A stretch of DNA of 64,000 bases from Polynucleobacter meluiroseus (GCA_945878885.1 CAMCUP010000008.1:1-64000); one strand, 5' to 3'; positions 38,757 through 47,968 are shown, counted from the stretch's first letter. The notes: a model not told the origin generated them from the sequence alone. Numbers and translations are program-made.

Positions 38757-39650
38757 ATGAGTTGGATCGATAAATTACTCCCCCCCCAAATTCAACAAAC
38801 CGATCCAGCGAATCGAAAGTCGATTCCAGAGGGCTTATGGGTTAAGTGTCCAGCGTGTGAGGCAGTTTTATATAGCACCGATATTGAAGCGAATTTATCT
38901 GTGTGCCCTAAATGCTCGCATCATCTGCGGATTGGTGCACGGCAACGCCTCAATGCCTTATTAGATGTTAAGCCACAACATGAAATTGGCGCCACTATTT
39001 TTCCGCTTGATCCTTTAAAGTTTCATGATTCAAAAAAATATCCTGATCGCTTAAAAGAGGCTAAAGATGTCTCGGGTGAAAGTGAAGCATTAATTGTGAT
39101 AGCTGGAAAAATTGCTGGTATTAACGTAGTAGCTGCTAGTTTTGAATTTCAATTTATGGGTGGTTCGATGGGCTCGGTAGTTGGTGAGCGTTTTGTCCGC
39201 GGTGTAGAAGAGGCAATTAAACAAAAATGTGCCTTCATCTGTATTACTGCAACAGGCGGTGCGCGCATGCAAGAAAGTTTGCTATCGCTGTTACAAATGG
39301 CTAAGACTAATGCGATGTTAACGAAATTAGCGCACCAAGGCTTACCATTTATTAGTGTTTTAACCGACCCGACTATGGGCGGCATTTCGGCCAGCTTTGC
39401 TTTTATGGGCGATATTGTGATAGCTGAGCCAAAGGCCTTAATTGGTTTTGCTGGACCACGGGTGATTGAACAAACTGTGCGCGAAAAATTACCTGAAGGT
39501 TTTCAGCGAGCCGAATTTTTGATGCAACACGGCGGCATCGACATGATCATTGATCGTCGCCAAATGCGCAATGAAATTGCCCAGTTGTTGGCGCTCTTAC
39601 AAAATCGACCAGTGCCAAGCGCTGTCATTGCTGCTGAAGATACTGCTTAG
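38757..39650 (+). CDS. accD: Acetyl-CoA carboxylase carboxyltransferase subunit beta
   Basis: Zinc-ribbon subunit of the carboxyltransferase that makes malonyl-CoA with AccA. The 297-residue protein has the four-Cys zinc site (CPACEAVL ... CPKCSHH), the [11 protein letters not shown] acyl-CoA region, [21 protein letters not shown] and [17 protein letters not shown]. Its location between trpA and folC is conserved in many proteobacteria. The next gene starts right after its stop. Confidence 0.97.
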   Translation: MSWIDKLLPPQIQQTDPANRKSIPEGLWVKCPACEAVLYSTDIEANLSVCPKCSHHLRIGARQRLNALLDVKPQHEIGATIFPLDPLKFHDSKKYPDRLKEAKDVSGESEALIVIAGKIAGINVVAASFEFQFMGGSMGSVVGERFVRGVEEAIKQKCAFICITATGGARMQESLLSLLQMAKTNAMLTKLAHQGLPFISVLTDPTMGGISASFAFMGDIVIAEPKALIGFAGPRVIEQTVREKLPEGFQRAEFLMQHGGIDMIIDRRQMRNEIAQLLALLQNRPVPSAVIAAEDTA

Positions 39651-40976
39651 TTGACTGCAACGTTAGCAAACCCTTATTCTTTTTCAACGTTGGCAGCGTG
39701 GCTGAGCCACCTTGAGGTAGCGCATCCTGTGGGCATTGATATGAGCCTAGAGCGAATTACTTTGGTCAAAAATGCCTTGGATTTGCAATTTACTTGCCCT
39801 GTGATTACGGTAGCCGGCACGAATGGAAAAGGTTCAACCTGCGCTTTTTTAGAGTCAATTTTAAGTGCCGCCGGCTATCGAGTCGGGTGCCATACCTCAC
39901 CCCATTTATTGCGCTTTAATGAGCGGGCACACTTGCAGGGAGTTGAGGCAAGTGATGCGCAATTGTTAGAGCATTTTGCTGTAGTTGAACAGGCCCGCTT
40001 GAGGGTGCCTGATGCGCCAACTTTAACCTATTTTGAATTTACAACACTAGCGATCTTGCATTTATTTGCCCAGGCTAATTTAGATGTTGTGATTTTAGAA
40101 GTTGGCATGGGCGGACGGCTTGATGCAGTTAATATTGTGGACGCTGACTGCGCCATCCTTACCAGCATTGATATTGATCATGCGAGTTTTTTAGGTAATA
40201 CCCGTGAAGCTATTGCGCTTGAAAAAGCTGGAATTTTCCGCGCCGGTAAATTTGCAATATGTGGCGATCCTTTGCCGCCTCAATCGTTAGTTGACTTCGC
40301 AACTAGCCTAGGCTGCAAGCTTTATGTATCTGGGCGTGACTTTCATTTTCAAGGTGACCAACAGCAATGGTCTTGGTCGGGTATGTCTAAACGTTTTAGT
40401 GGCTTGGCATATCCCGCCTTACGCGGTGCAAATCAATTATTAAATGCCGCCGCTGTAATTGCAGCATTAACTGCATTGCATGAACGTCTACCTGTTGCGG
40501 CGCAAGATGTACGTTTAGGTTTTGCAATGGTCGAGCTACCTGGACGCTTTCAAGTATTGGCCGGTCGACCGACTTGTATTTTAGATGTTGCCCACAATCC
40601 GCATGCAGCGGCAACCCTTTATCGCAGTTTGGATAATATGGGCTACTTTCCATATACTTATGCAGTTTTTGGGGCGATGGCCGATAAAGATATTCCGGCG
40701 GTTTTACAGCCTTTTTTAGGGTTAGTTGACTATTGGTTTTGCACGGATTTACCAACAGCTAGAGCCGCGAGTGCACTGGACATTAAAGCGCATTTGCTGA
40801 ATTTAGGGGTCGCAGAAAACGTATCTAAAGCTGATCGCATCAGCTGCTTCCCTGATCCAGCCAAGGCCTATCAAGAGGCCATAGCAAAAGCCGGCGAGGG
40901 TGATAGAATAGTGGTCTTCGGATCCTTCTATACTGTTGCTGGCGTAATGGCTTATCGAAACAACCTGGTTAATTGA
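39651..40976 (+). CDS. folC: Bifunctional dihydrofolate synthase / folylpolyglutamate synthase
   Basis: Adds glutamate to dihydropteroate and to folates, 441 residues. The ATP loop VAGTNGKGSTCAFLESIL, the LTYFEFTTLAILHLFA and GMGGRLDAVN segments, DIDHASFLG and DVAHNPHAA are all present. The start is TTG 39651, immediately after the accD TAG, with a GAAGA element as a possible ribosome site inside accD; no ATG is close. It works in the same folate pathway as the pabBC fusion. Confidence 0.94.
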   Translation: MTATLANPYSFSTLAAWLSHLEVAHPVGIDMSLERITLVKNALDLQFTCPVITVAGTNGKGSTCAFLESILSAAGYRVGCHTSPHLLRFNERAHLQGVEASDAQLLEHFAVVEQARLRVPDAPTLTYFEFTTLAILHLFAQANLDVVILEVGMGGRLDAVNIVDADCAILTSIDIDHASFLGNTREAIALEKAGIFRAGKFAICGDPLPPQSLVDFATSLGCKLYVSGRDFHFQGDQQQWSWSGMSKRFSGLAYPALRGANQLLNAAAVIAALTALHERLPVAAQDVRLGFAMVELPGRFQVLAGRPTCILDVAHNPHAAATLYRSLDNMGYFPYTYAVFGAMADKDIPAVLQPFLGLVDYWFCTDLPTARAASALDIKAHLLNLGVAENVSKADRISCFPDPAKAYQEAIAKAGEGDRIVVFGSFYTVAGVMAYRNNLVN

Positions 40977-40979
40977 TCC

Positions 40980-41867
40980 ATGATTCGTTTACCGAAGCTG
41001 TTTAATCGCAATTCCAAGCCCGAGCCCGTCGGTCGGGCCGCTGTCGGCAGTCGCTCGCGAGCTGCCGCTAAATCGGGTACTTACCAGCGCACATCCCAAA
41101 CAACTTCTGGCGATGAACTTTCTCTCACTGAAGATCCTGATCGGCAACGCGCTCGCCATCGTTTAATTGGAGCTGCGGTATTAGTGCTGCTTGCAGTAGT
41201 TGGTTTACCTCGTATTTTGGATAGCAAACCTAAAGCGGTTAATAGCGACATTGCCGTCAATATTGTGACTAGCTTACCCTTACTTGGCAGCACTAGTAGT
41301 AACTTACTAAGTAACCCACCGGTAGCAGAGTCACCAGCAACCAATACACCCGCAGCCGCACCCGTACCCCTAGATAAATCGCCCGCCTCTCCACCTCCAG
41401 CTATGGGGTCTGCTAATTCACCTTCCGCTGCCGAACTTAAGGCCGAATCAAAAGTCGATGCGCCAACGTCAAGCACCCCTTCTGCACCCGTTAAAAATTT
41501 GGGTTTAAGCGTAGGTGAGGAGGTGATTAAGCCGAGCGCTACTAATCCTAGTAATAAAGCTACTGTAGCTACACCAAATTCTACCGAGTTAGCAGCCAGT
41601 AGTGCTGCAGAAACGCGACCTAACGGCAGTAAGTTTGTAATTCAGATTGGTGCGTTTGCTTCTGAAGACCGCGTTAAGGGATGGATTAGTAAATTGAAAG
41701 AGCAAAAAATTCCTAACTATGTTTTAAATAAAACTGGCGCTGATGGCGCTAAGCTTTATGTATTACGCGCTGGTCCATTTACCGATAAAGATGCCGCAGA
41801 AGCAGCTGAAAAAAAGATTAAGGCTTTAGGTTTAAGCCCGCGTTTAGTTGAAGTAGGTAAAACTTAA
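40980..41867 (+). CDS. SPOR domain-containing protein (DedD-like)
   Basis: A 295-residue inner-membrane protein: a basic cytoplasmic N-terminus with Arg/Ser, one transmembrane helix (LIGAAVLVLLAVVGLPRIL), a long Pro/Ser/Ala/Thr-rich periplasmic linker and a C-terminal SPOR domain (about 218-292, FVIQIGAFASEDRVKGWISKL ... YVLRAGPFTDKDAAE). SPOR domains bind denuded peptidoglycan at the septum, so a division role like that of DedD is inferred. The neighbourhood folC-SPOR-cvpA-purF matches dedD in E. coli. Confidence 0.92.
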   Translation: MIRLPKLFNRNSKPEPVGRAAVGSRSRAAAKSGTYQRTSQTTSGDELSLTEDPDRQRARHRLIGAAVLVLLAVVGLPRILDSKPKAVNSDIAVNIVTSLPLLGSTSSNLLSNPPVAESPATNTPAAAPVPLDKSPASPPPAMGSANSPSAAELKAESKVDAPTSSTPSAPVKNLGLSVGEEVIKPSATNPSNKATVATPNSTELAASSAAETRPNGSKFVIQIGAFASEDRVKGWISKLKEQKIPNYVLNKTGADGAKLYVLRAGPFTDKDAAEAAEKKIKALGLSPRLVEVGKT

Positions 41868-42418
41868 TGGAACTACTCGCCTCGTTAAAACTAACCCCAG
41901 TTGATTACGTCGTATTTACTGTACTACTTGTTTCGGCATTGGTAGGTGTATCGCGCGGGCTCTTTAAAGAAGTTTTAGCCTTATTTTCCTGGATCATTGC
42001 AGCTTGGGTAGCTTATCACTACAGTGATTACCTGTCATCCGAGTGGCTCTCTACTTTTAAAATGGATGAGCTCTTGCGTTTAGGACTAAGCTTCCTGATT
42101 TTATTTGTTGCTACATTAATTGCCTGTAGTGTACTGGGGGGATTAATTCAAAAATTAATCTTATCCGTTGGGCTTAGCTTGACTGATCGCTTTTTGGGTT
42201 TAATTTTTGGTTTATTACGTGGTGGGGTTGTGGTGGTCATTTTGGCCACCTTAGCAGCCTTAACCCCGCTAACAAAAACTGCCGATTGGCGCTTAGCTAA
42301 AACTCGCCCCAGTCTAGAAGTGGCAACCAGCTTAATTAAAAGTTGGCTACCAGCTGATTGGGCTAGTCAATTAGGCGCTGTACCAAATCTTGCTTTACCA
42401 CTCAAAATAGGGAGTTAA
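41867..42418 (+). CDS. cvpA: CvpA family membrane protein
   Basis: A 183-residue protein with four hydrophobic helices (VDYVVFTVLLVSALVGVSRGLF and further), the CvpA family layout, in the conserved position before purF. In E. coli CvpA is needed for colicin V production and for envelope homeostasis; the molecular role is not established. Its ATG overlaps the stop of the SPOR gene by one base (TAATG). Confidence 0.92.
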   Translation: MELLASLKLTPVDYVVFTVLLVSALVGVSRGLFKEVLALFSWIIAAWVAYHYSDYLSSEWLSTFKMDELLRLGLSFLILFVATLIACSVLGGLIQKLILSVGLSLTDRFLGLIFGLLRGGVVVVILATLAALTPLTKTADWRLAKTRPSLEVATSLIKSWLPADWASQLGAVPNLALPLKIGS

Positions 42419-42423
42419 AAGCT

Positions 42424-43959
42424 ATGTGCGGAGTTGTCGGCAGCGTTTCTCACTACCCAGTGAATCAGCTACTCTATGATGCACTTTTGCTCTTGCAACA
42501 TCGAGGTCAAGACGCCGCTGGTATTGCCACCATGAATGGCAATTCGTTTGCTATGCATAAAGCCAATGGCTTGGTGCGTGACGTATTTCGAACGCGCAAT
42601 ATGCGCAGCTTAGTGGGTAATGCCGGCATTGGTCAGGTGCGTTATCCCACTGCAGGCTCTGTAAGCAATGAAGAAGAAGCGCAACCCTTTTATGTGAGCG
42701 CACCCTACGGCATTATTTTGGTTCATAACGGCAATTTAACGAATGCCCCTAGCCTACGTGTTGAAATGGCATATCGTGACCGGCGCCACATTAATACTAA
42801 TTCTGATACCGAAGTGCTGCTTAATGTGTTGGCTGACGAATTACAGCGTGAAACCAATAGCGCCGCCCTAGATGAAGATGCAATGTTTAAGGCAGTAAGT
42901 AGCCTATCGCATCGTATTAAAGGCTCTTATGCTGTTATTTCGATGATTGCAGGTTATGGTTTATTGGCCTTTCGTGATCCCTTTGGCATTCGCCCCCTAT
43001 GTATTGGTCGGCTCGATACCCCCGACGGGCCTGAATGGCTGCTGGCATCTGAGTCGGTTGCTTTAGAGGGATTAGGCTTTACTTTCGTGCGCGATGTCAA
43101 TCCTGGCGAAGCAATTTATATTGATCTTGACGGAAATTTCTCTTGCCGCCAGTATGCAGAGGCGCGCCTAGTGCCTTGTATTTTTGAATATGTTTATATG
43201 GCGCGACCCGATTCAACCATTGACGGTGTTACTGTGTATAACGTTCGTATGCGTATGGGTGATTACTTAGCAGAAAAAATTCGGTCAGCAACTGACGTTA
43301 GTAAAATTGACGTGGTCATGCCGATTCCCGATTCAAGCCGGCCTGCTGCTATGCAAGTCGCCAAGCGCTTAGGTATTGCGTATCGCGAAGGCTTTTTTAA
43401 GAATCGATATATTGGGCGAACCTTTATCATGCCTGGTCAAGAGGTCAGAAAAAAATCTGTACGACAAAAATTGAATGCTATGCGCGTTGAATTTAAAGAT
43501 AAAACTGTTTTAATTGTTGACGATTCAATTGTGCGGGGAACTACTTCCTATGAAATTGTACAAATGGCTCGTGAAGCGGGCGCTAAAAAAGTAATTTTTG
43601 CCTCGGCCGCGCCACCCGTTCGCTTTCCTAATGTCTACGGAATTGATATGCCAACTCGTAGCGAATTAGTTGCTTACGGCCGAACTGATGAAGAAATTAA
43701 TCGTCTCATTGGGGCTGATCAATTAATTTATCAAGACGTTGAAGATATGAAACAAGCTGTGCGGGACATAAATCCCAATTTAAAAGAATTTGAAGCCTCA
43801 TGTTTTGATGGCCATTATGTTACCGGCGATATCACTGAGTCTTATCTCGATGCTCTTGAAGCTGCCCGTAATTCTGAGTCGGCTCAGGCTGATCGTCAAA
43901 AAGACCCTAGCGATTTTGCGCGCTCACAATTACACCTTCATTTAGCCACTGAAGATTAA
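42424..43959 (+). CDS. purF: Amidophosphoribosyltransferase
   Basis: First committed step of purine synthesis: PRPP plus glutamine to phosphoribosylamine. The 511-residue protein begins MCGVVGSVSHYP with the N-terminal nucleophile Cys after Met removal, has the glutaminase VHNGNLTNAPSLR and NTNSDTEVLLN, and the PRPP loop VLIVDDSIVRGTTS. A good-sized C-terminal extension is rich in Ser, Gln and Asp. It follows cvpA after five bases. Confidence 0.97.
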   Translation: MCGVVGSVSHYPVNQLLYDALLLLQHRGQDAAGIATMNGNSFAMHKANGLVRDVFRTRNMRSLVGNAGIGQVRYPTAGSVSNEEEAQPFYVSAPYGIILVHNGNLTNAPSLRVEMAYRDRRHINTNSDTEVLLNVLADELQRETNSAALDEDAMFKAVSSLSHRIKGSYAVISMIAGYGLLAFRDPFGIRPLCIGRLDTPDGPEWLLASESVALEGLGFTFVRDVNPGEAIYIDLDGNFSCRQYAEARLVPCIFEYVYMARPDSTIDGVTVYNVRMRMGDYLAEKIRSATDVSKIDVVMPIPDSSRPAAMQVAKRLGIAYREGFFKNRYIGRTFIMPGQEVRKKSVRQKLNAMRVEFKDKTVLIVDDSIVRGTTSYEIVQMAREAGAKKVIFASAAPPVRFPNVYGIDMPTRSELVAYGRTDEEINRLIGADQLIYQDVEDMKQAVRDINPNLKEFEASCFDGHYVTGDITESYLDALEAARNSESAQADRQKDPSDFARSQLHLHLATED

Positions 43960-43963
43960 TGCA

Positions 43964-45244
43964 ATGACTCGTAAGCCCAACCATCTGCCGCAAGCCACTA
44001 AGTCCAGTAAACTCGGTAAGCCCATTAAGCCTATTAAGTCCACCAAGCGCTTGCCACTTAATCTCTCAAAACTTTGCCAAGAAACGATTGCTGTGCGTGC
44101 GGGCACTCGACGTACTGCGGAATTTCAAGAGCACTCTGAAGCCTTATTTTTAACTTCTAGCTATTGTTTTAATAGTGCTGCTGAAGCTGAAGCAGGTTTC
44201 GCGAATGCAGAAGATGGTTTTATTTATTCCCGCTTTACCAACCCTACGGTGAGCATGTTTCAAGATCGCTTAGCTGCCTTAGAGGGTGGTGAGGCATGTA
44301 TTGCAACTGCATCTGGCATGGCAGCTATCTTGAGTACCGCAATGGCCCATTTAAAAGCCGGTGATCACGTGGTGTGTTCACGATCTGTATTTGGCGCCAC
44401 TATTCAATTATTTTCGACCATTTTGGGGCGTTTTGGCATTACGACAACGTATGTTGATGTCGGCGATAGTAAAGCATGGCAAGCGACAGCGCAGCCCAAT
44501 ACTCGTATGTTTTATTTAGAAACGCCCTCTAATCCATTAACTGAACTAGCCGATATTGCAGCAATCGCAAAAATAGCCAAACAAGTAAAAGCTTTATTTG
44601 TTGTTGATAACTGTTTTTGTACGCCTGCATTACAGCAACCTCTTCAACTGGGCGCCGATGTAGTAATTCATTCTGCGACAAAATATTTAGACGGGCAGGG
44701 CCGAGTTTTAGGTGGCGCAATTGTGGGTAATAAATCTTTCATTATGGGCAAAGTGTTTCCCTATGTGCGTACTGCAGGCCCCACGCTCTCAGCCTTTAAT
44801 GCGTGGATTTTTTTAAAGGGTCTAGAGACGCTTGATTTACGTATGAAGCAGCAAAGTAGTAATGCCTTAGCCTTAGCAAAGTGGCTAGAACAACAAAGTA
44901 CGATTGAGCATGTTTTTCATCCCGGCTTGCAATCTCATCCGCAATATGCCTTAGCCCGCCGTCAACAAAAAGCAGGTGGGGCAATCGTCTCATTTATTTT
45001 AAAGGGTGGTAAAAAAGCTGCTTTTCGTTTGATTGATCAAACCCGTTTATGTTCGATTACAGCTAATTTAGGCGATACCAGAACCACTATTACCCATCCC
45101 GCTACTACCACCCATGGACGTATTGCGCCCGAAGCACGTAAGGCAGCAGGTATTAGTGATGGCTTAGTACGAGTAGCCGTTGGTCTTGAAAATATTGATG
45201 ATCTAATTGCTGATTTCAAGCTTGCACTGAGCAAGAAGACTTAG
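43964..45244 (+). CDS. metZ: O-succinylhomoserine sulfhydrylase
   Basis: PLP enzyme making homocysteine directly from O-succinylhomoserine and sulfide. The 426-residue sequence has FIYSRFTNPTVSMFQDRLAALEGGEACIATASGMAA and the PLP Lys in HSATKYLDGQGRVLGG, typical of MetZ. It carries an unusual N-terminal extension of about 35 basic residues (KLGKPIKPIKSTKR); a TTG at about 44050 would be an alternative start. Last gene of the plus-strand run. It links methionine synthesis to the sulfide pool beside the sox island. Confidence 0.9.
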   Translation: MTRKPNHLPQATKSSKLGKPIKPIKSTKRLPLNLSKLCQETIAVRAGTRRTAEFQEHSEALFLTSSYCFNSAAEAEAGFANAEDGFIYSRFTNPTVSMFQDRLAALEGGEACIATASGMAAILSTAMAHLKAGDHVVCSRSVFGATIQLFSTILGRFGITTTYVDVGDSKAWQATAQPNTRMFYLETPSNPLTELADIAAIAKIAKQVKALFVVDNCFCTPALQQPLQLGADVVIHSATKYLDGQGRVLGGAIVGNKSFIMGKVFPYVRTAGPTLSAFNAWIFLKGLETLDLRMKQQSSNALALAKWLEQQSTIEHVFHPGLQSHPQYALARRQQKAGGAIVSFILKGGKKAAFRLIDQTRLCSITANLGDTRTTITHPATTTHGRIAPEARKAAGISDGLVRVAVGLENIDDLIADFKLALSKKT

Positions 45245-45370
45245 TTACTAAGTCACTAATTTACTAATTTATTAAGCCCTTTAGTCATTGGGGCAAGTCT
45301 TTAAGCAGGCAAGCCTATCCTTGCAACAAGAAGGTCTAGTTAACTTAGCCTGAAGTCGGGAAATTGAGCC
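45245..45370. other. Convergent intergenic region between metZ and modC
   Basis: A 126-base gap with direct copies of ACTAATTT and a weak hairpin GCAAG-CCTATC-CTTGC at 45309-45324, lacking a T-run. I see no convincing intrinsic terminator, gene or operator. Confidence 0.5.
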
Positions 45371-46498
45371 TTATTGCAATAAGCGACGCGGATCATTAAT
45401 AGGTCGTAGGGGCATGATATGAATTTTATGGGCATCAAACTCTAAGTAGGCAGTGCTACCAAGTTTAATTTTTAGACGTTTTATTTCTGCTGCTGATGCT
45501 TCCCACACTAAAGACTCCTTAGCTCTGCCGATACTAAAACGGACCACGGCAATTTGACCTAATGAGCTAAGGTGTTCAACCTGGGCAGGCAAGAAGTGGT
45601 CAGCAGCCTGGCTATGAACAGTTAAGCCATCTTGTGGAACAACCCAAGCAACTGGGCTAGCGGGGGGAATTTTGCCCTTATCTAACACTTCAAAATGACA
45701 GTCGTTATCTTGCCAGTCTAAGCGCCCAGCATTAAAAATACCTTGAAATACATTTGGAATGCCTACTAATTCCGCTACTCTTGAGTTGCGGGGCTTTTGA
45801 AATAGCTCATTGGGAGCCGAAGTTTGCAAGCCAATACCATGATCAATGACGGTAATGCTGTCGGCCAATAAATTGGCTTCACGCAAATCGTGGGTAACTA
45901 AAATAATTGGAATTGCTAAATCTTCACGTAATTCCGCCAAAATTCGATACAGGTTTTGGCGTGTGGGGTTATCAATTGCAGAAAATGGTTCATCTAACAG
46001 CAGTACTTGAGGATTTCTTGCTAAAGCGCGGGCAAGGGCAACGCGTTGCTGTTGACCTCCTGACAACTGACTCGGTAAACGGTCAGCGAATTCACTCATA
46101 GCCATCCGCTTTAACCATTCATGCGATTGTGCAAGGCGATCAACTTTTGAAAGGCCACTATTTTCTAAAGCAATAGCGACATTATGAAGTGCAGAGAGGT
46201 GTGGAAAGAGTGCGTACTGCTGAAATAAAAAACCACATGAGCGTTCGGCTGGCGATAAATTTATTGCCACCTGATTTGCTTGTAAAGCTGAAAACCAGAC
46301 TTTATCGGCGCACTCAATTAAGCCTAACTCGGGTTGATGTAAGCCTGCTATAGCGCGAAGGATGGTTGTCTTACCGCTACCAGACGGACCAACTAACGCA
46401 TGTAATTCGCCTGCCGCACAACTTAGATTGATTTCTAAGGGAATGGTTGGGTGATAGAAATTACCATGTGATTCGCTTTTGATTCGAACTTTAAGCAT
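45371..46498 (-). CDS. modC: Molybdate ABC transporter ATP-binding protein
   Basis: ATPase of a molybdate importer, 375 residues from ATG 46498 (the track starts 24 codons early, inside modB). Walker A is GPSGSGKTTILRAIAG, the signature SQLSGGQQQRVALARALAR, Walker B VLLLDEPFSAID and the H-loop LVTHDL. After about residue 240 a regulatory C-terminal extension follows that resembles the TOBE/Mop domain of ModC (VEHLSSLGQIAVVRFSIG). It overlaps modB by eight bases. No modA lies beside the pair. Confidence 0.9.
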   Translation of the reverse strand: MLKVRIKSESHGNFYHPTIPLEINLSCAAGELHALVGPSGSGKTTILRAIAGLHQPELGLIECADKVWFSALQANQVAINLSPAERSCGFLFQQYALFPHLSALHNVAIALENSGLSKVDRLAQSHEWLKRMAMSEFADRLPSQLSGGQQQRVALARALARNPQVLLLDEPFSAIDNPTRQNLYRILAELREDLAIPIILVTHDLREANLLADSITVIDHGIGLQTSAPNELFQKPRNSRVAELVGIPNVFQGIFNAGRLDWQDNDCHFEVLDKGKIPPASPVAWVVPQDGLTVHSQAADHFLPAQVEHLSSLGQIAVVRFSIGRAKESLVWEASAAEIKRLKIKLGSTAYLEFDAHKIHIMPLRPINDPRRLLQ

Positions 46499-47159
46499 TA
46501 GCTGCCCACCGCTGGCGAGCAATTCGATTAGAGCTGGAGCCAAAAAACCCATAAGAAATGGCAATGGCACATAAGGAAATGCCTAATAATAATAAAGACA
46601 GCATGCCAGCCCCTTGGGTATTAAAACTTTGGACTTGGTCGTAAATTGCAATTGAGGCGGTTTTGGTTTTGCCTGGAATTGCCCCACCAATCATGAGGAT
46701 GACACCAAATTCTCCTAAAGTATGTGCAAACGTTAGGACTGCAGCACTCAGCACACCACGCCAGGCAAGGGGTAGGTTGATGCGATAAAAAATTTGCCAA
46801 GGTTTTAAGCCACAAACTTGGGCAGCCTCTTGTAGAGTTGGCGGAATCGCTTCAAATGCGCGTTGAATGGGCTGAATTGCAAAAGGTAGATTAACAATTA
46901 ACGAGGCAATGAGGATGCCTAAAAAGGAAAAAACCAAAGGCTCACCAAATAAAGTTTTACCGCTAAAGCCAACCAATAAGTAATAACCCAAGACTGTGGG
47001 GGGGAGGACCAAGGGAAGGGCCAGGAGAGCTTCAAGCCATGGCTTCCATTTGCCAGCGCTGACTAAATGGTGGGCGAGCCAAATACCAAAAGGCAAAATA
47101 ATCAATAAGGTGCAGGCAGCAAGTTGCAGCGACAAGAAGATGGCTTGGGTATCGATCAT
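46491..47159 (-). CDS. modB: Molybdate ABC transporter permease
   Basis: Membrane subunit of the molybdate importer, 222 residues with about five to six helices. Typical ModB features are LPLVLPPTVLGYYLLV, the EAA loop LQEAAQVCGLKPWQIFYRINLPLAW and FAHTLGEFGVILMIGGAIPG. I chose ATG 47159; the track uses a TTG 12 bases upstream. It reads away from the sox island across an AT-rich intergenic region. Its likely use is to feed molybdenum to the cofactor of SoxC and MsrP. Confidence 0.93.
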   Translation of the reverse strand: MIDTQAIFLSLQLAACTLLIILPFGIWLAHHLVSAGKWKPWLEALLALPLVLPPTVLGYYLLVGFSGKTLFGEPLVFSFLGILIASLIVNLPFAIQPIQRAFEAIPPTLQEAAQVCGLKPWQIFYRINLPLAWRGVLSAAVLTFAHTLGEFGVILMIGGAIPGKTKTASIAIYDQVQSFNTQGAGMLSLLLLGISLCAIAISYGFFGSSSNRIARQRWAANA

Positions 47160-47171
47160 GAGTATTAACAA

Positions 47172-47430
47172 CTATATTAGCTTATAGCTAGGCATTTTAT
47201 GGGGCCTCGCCAGCTTAGGGGGTCTTAGCGAGCTTGGGCACTATTTAAATTAGCAAAATGAAGATTAGGGTTTATACTTATTTTATAAAAAGATATTATA
47301 TTTAATTTTAAACTAATTTTTATTTATCTTATAATCGTCAGATTAAAATAAGTTACACATTCGATTTAGGAAAAGTAGCTAGCTAGTAGAAAAATATGCA
47401 GTAACGAGAGAGAAAATATTTAAATTCAAG
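47172..47430. promoter_or_regulatory. AT-rich divergent control region between modB and the arsR-sox genes
   Basis: A 259-base, very AT-rich region without a gene. A consensus TATAAT (47330-47335) is a good -10 for the rightward regulator gene, with TTTAAA (47307-47312) as a weak -35 at 17 bases. An inverted repeat TAATC-GTCA-GATTA (47332-47345) overlaps that -10, and another, TTTAA-TT-TTAAA, occupies 47301-47312 at the -35. Such overlap suits repression by the ArsR-type protein encoded next. Confidence 0.5.
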
Positions 47431-47748
47431 ATGACTAAAGCTCAGCAAAAGATTGATTTAAAGAAAATGCGCACTTCTGCAGATAGCGCTTGTAAATTAA
47501 TGAAAATACTTTCTAACCGAAATCGGTTAATGCTCTTGTGTGAAATTAGTCAAGGTGAAAAATGTGTAGGTGATTTAGAGCTTGATCTGGGTATTCTGCA
47601 ACCCACTTTATCACAGCAATTAACGATTTTACGTACCCAAAAAATAGTTAAGGCTAGGCGCAGTGGTAAACAAATTTACTATTCCTTAGCAAGCCCCATT
47701 GCAGTTGCTGTAATGGAATTGCTGTATCAGCACTATTGTAAAAAATAA
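47431..47748 (+). CDS. ArsR family repressor, BigR/SqrR-like (probable persulfide sensor)
   Basis: A 105-residue winged-helix protein with the ArsR layout (SACKLMKILSNRNRLMLLCEI, recognition helix TLSQQLTILRTQKIV, wing RRSGKQIYYSL). Its four Cys are 21, 37, 45 and 103. Cys37 and Cys103 are 66 apart, the same as the reactive pair of SqrR (41/107) and BigR (42/108), which form a polysulfide bridge with reactive sulfur species and release DNA. It lacks the CxC metal site of classical ArsR. Placed upstream of DUF2892 and soxC, it is the likely repressor of the sox genes. Confidence 0.85.
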   Translation: MTKAQQKIDLKKMRTSADSACKLMKILSNRNRLMLLCEISQGEKCVGDLELDLGILQPTLSQQLTILRTQKIVKARRSGKQIYYSLASPIAVAVMELLYQHYCKK

Positions 47749-47760
47749 CTAGGAGTTTAT

Positions 47761-47952
47761 ATGCCATGTAATGTGACTAATCTAGATCGGTATTTGCGTA
47801 TTTTGGTCGGCGCGGTTTTAATTATCTTGGCGGTAATGGGGGTAATTGGCATGTGGGGCTGGATCGGCATTGTGCCGCTTGCAACTGGAATTTTTCGCTA
47901 TTGCCCAGCCTATACCTTGCTGGGTATCGGTGGCAATAAATCTGCGAAATAA
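47761..47952 (+). CDS. DUF2892 (YgaP-type transmembrane) family protein
   Basis: A 63-residue membrane protein starting MPCNVTNLDRYLRILVGAVL with two hydrophobic helices and a FRYCPAYTLLGIG ending, the DUF2892 pattern found alone or fused to rhodanese domains (as the YgaP membrane domain). It has two Cys, one near each end. Beside SqrR/BigR-like regulators such proteins are often linked to sulfide or persulfide handling; its own function is unknown. It starts 12 bases after the regulator and is probably in the same transcript. Confidence 0.85.
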   Translation: MPCNVTNLDRYLRILVGAVLIILAVMGVIGMWGWIGIVPLATGIFRYCPAYTLLGIGGNKSAK

Positions 47953-47968
47953 ATTCTCTTAAGCAAAT

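Noticed and set aside
45309-45324. Hairpin GCAAG-CCTATC-CTTGC as a terminator of metZ or modC
   Set aside because: Five-base stem and no T-run on either strand.
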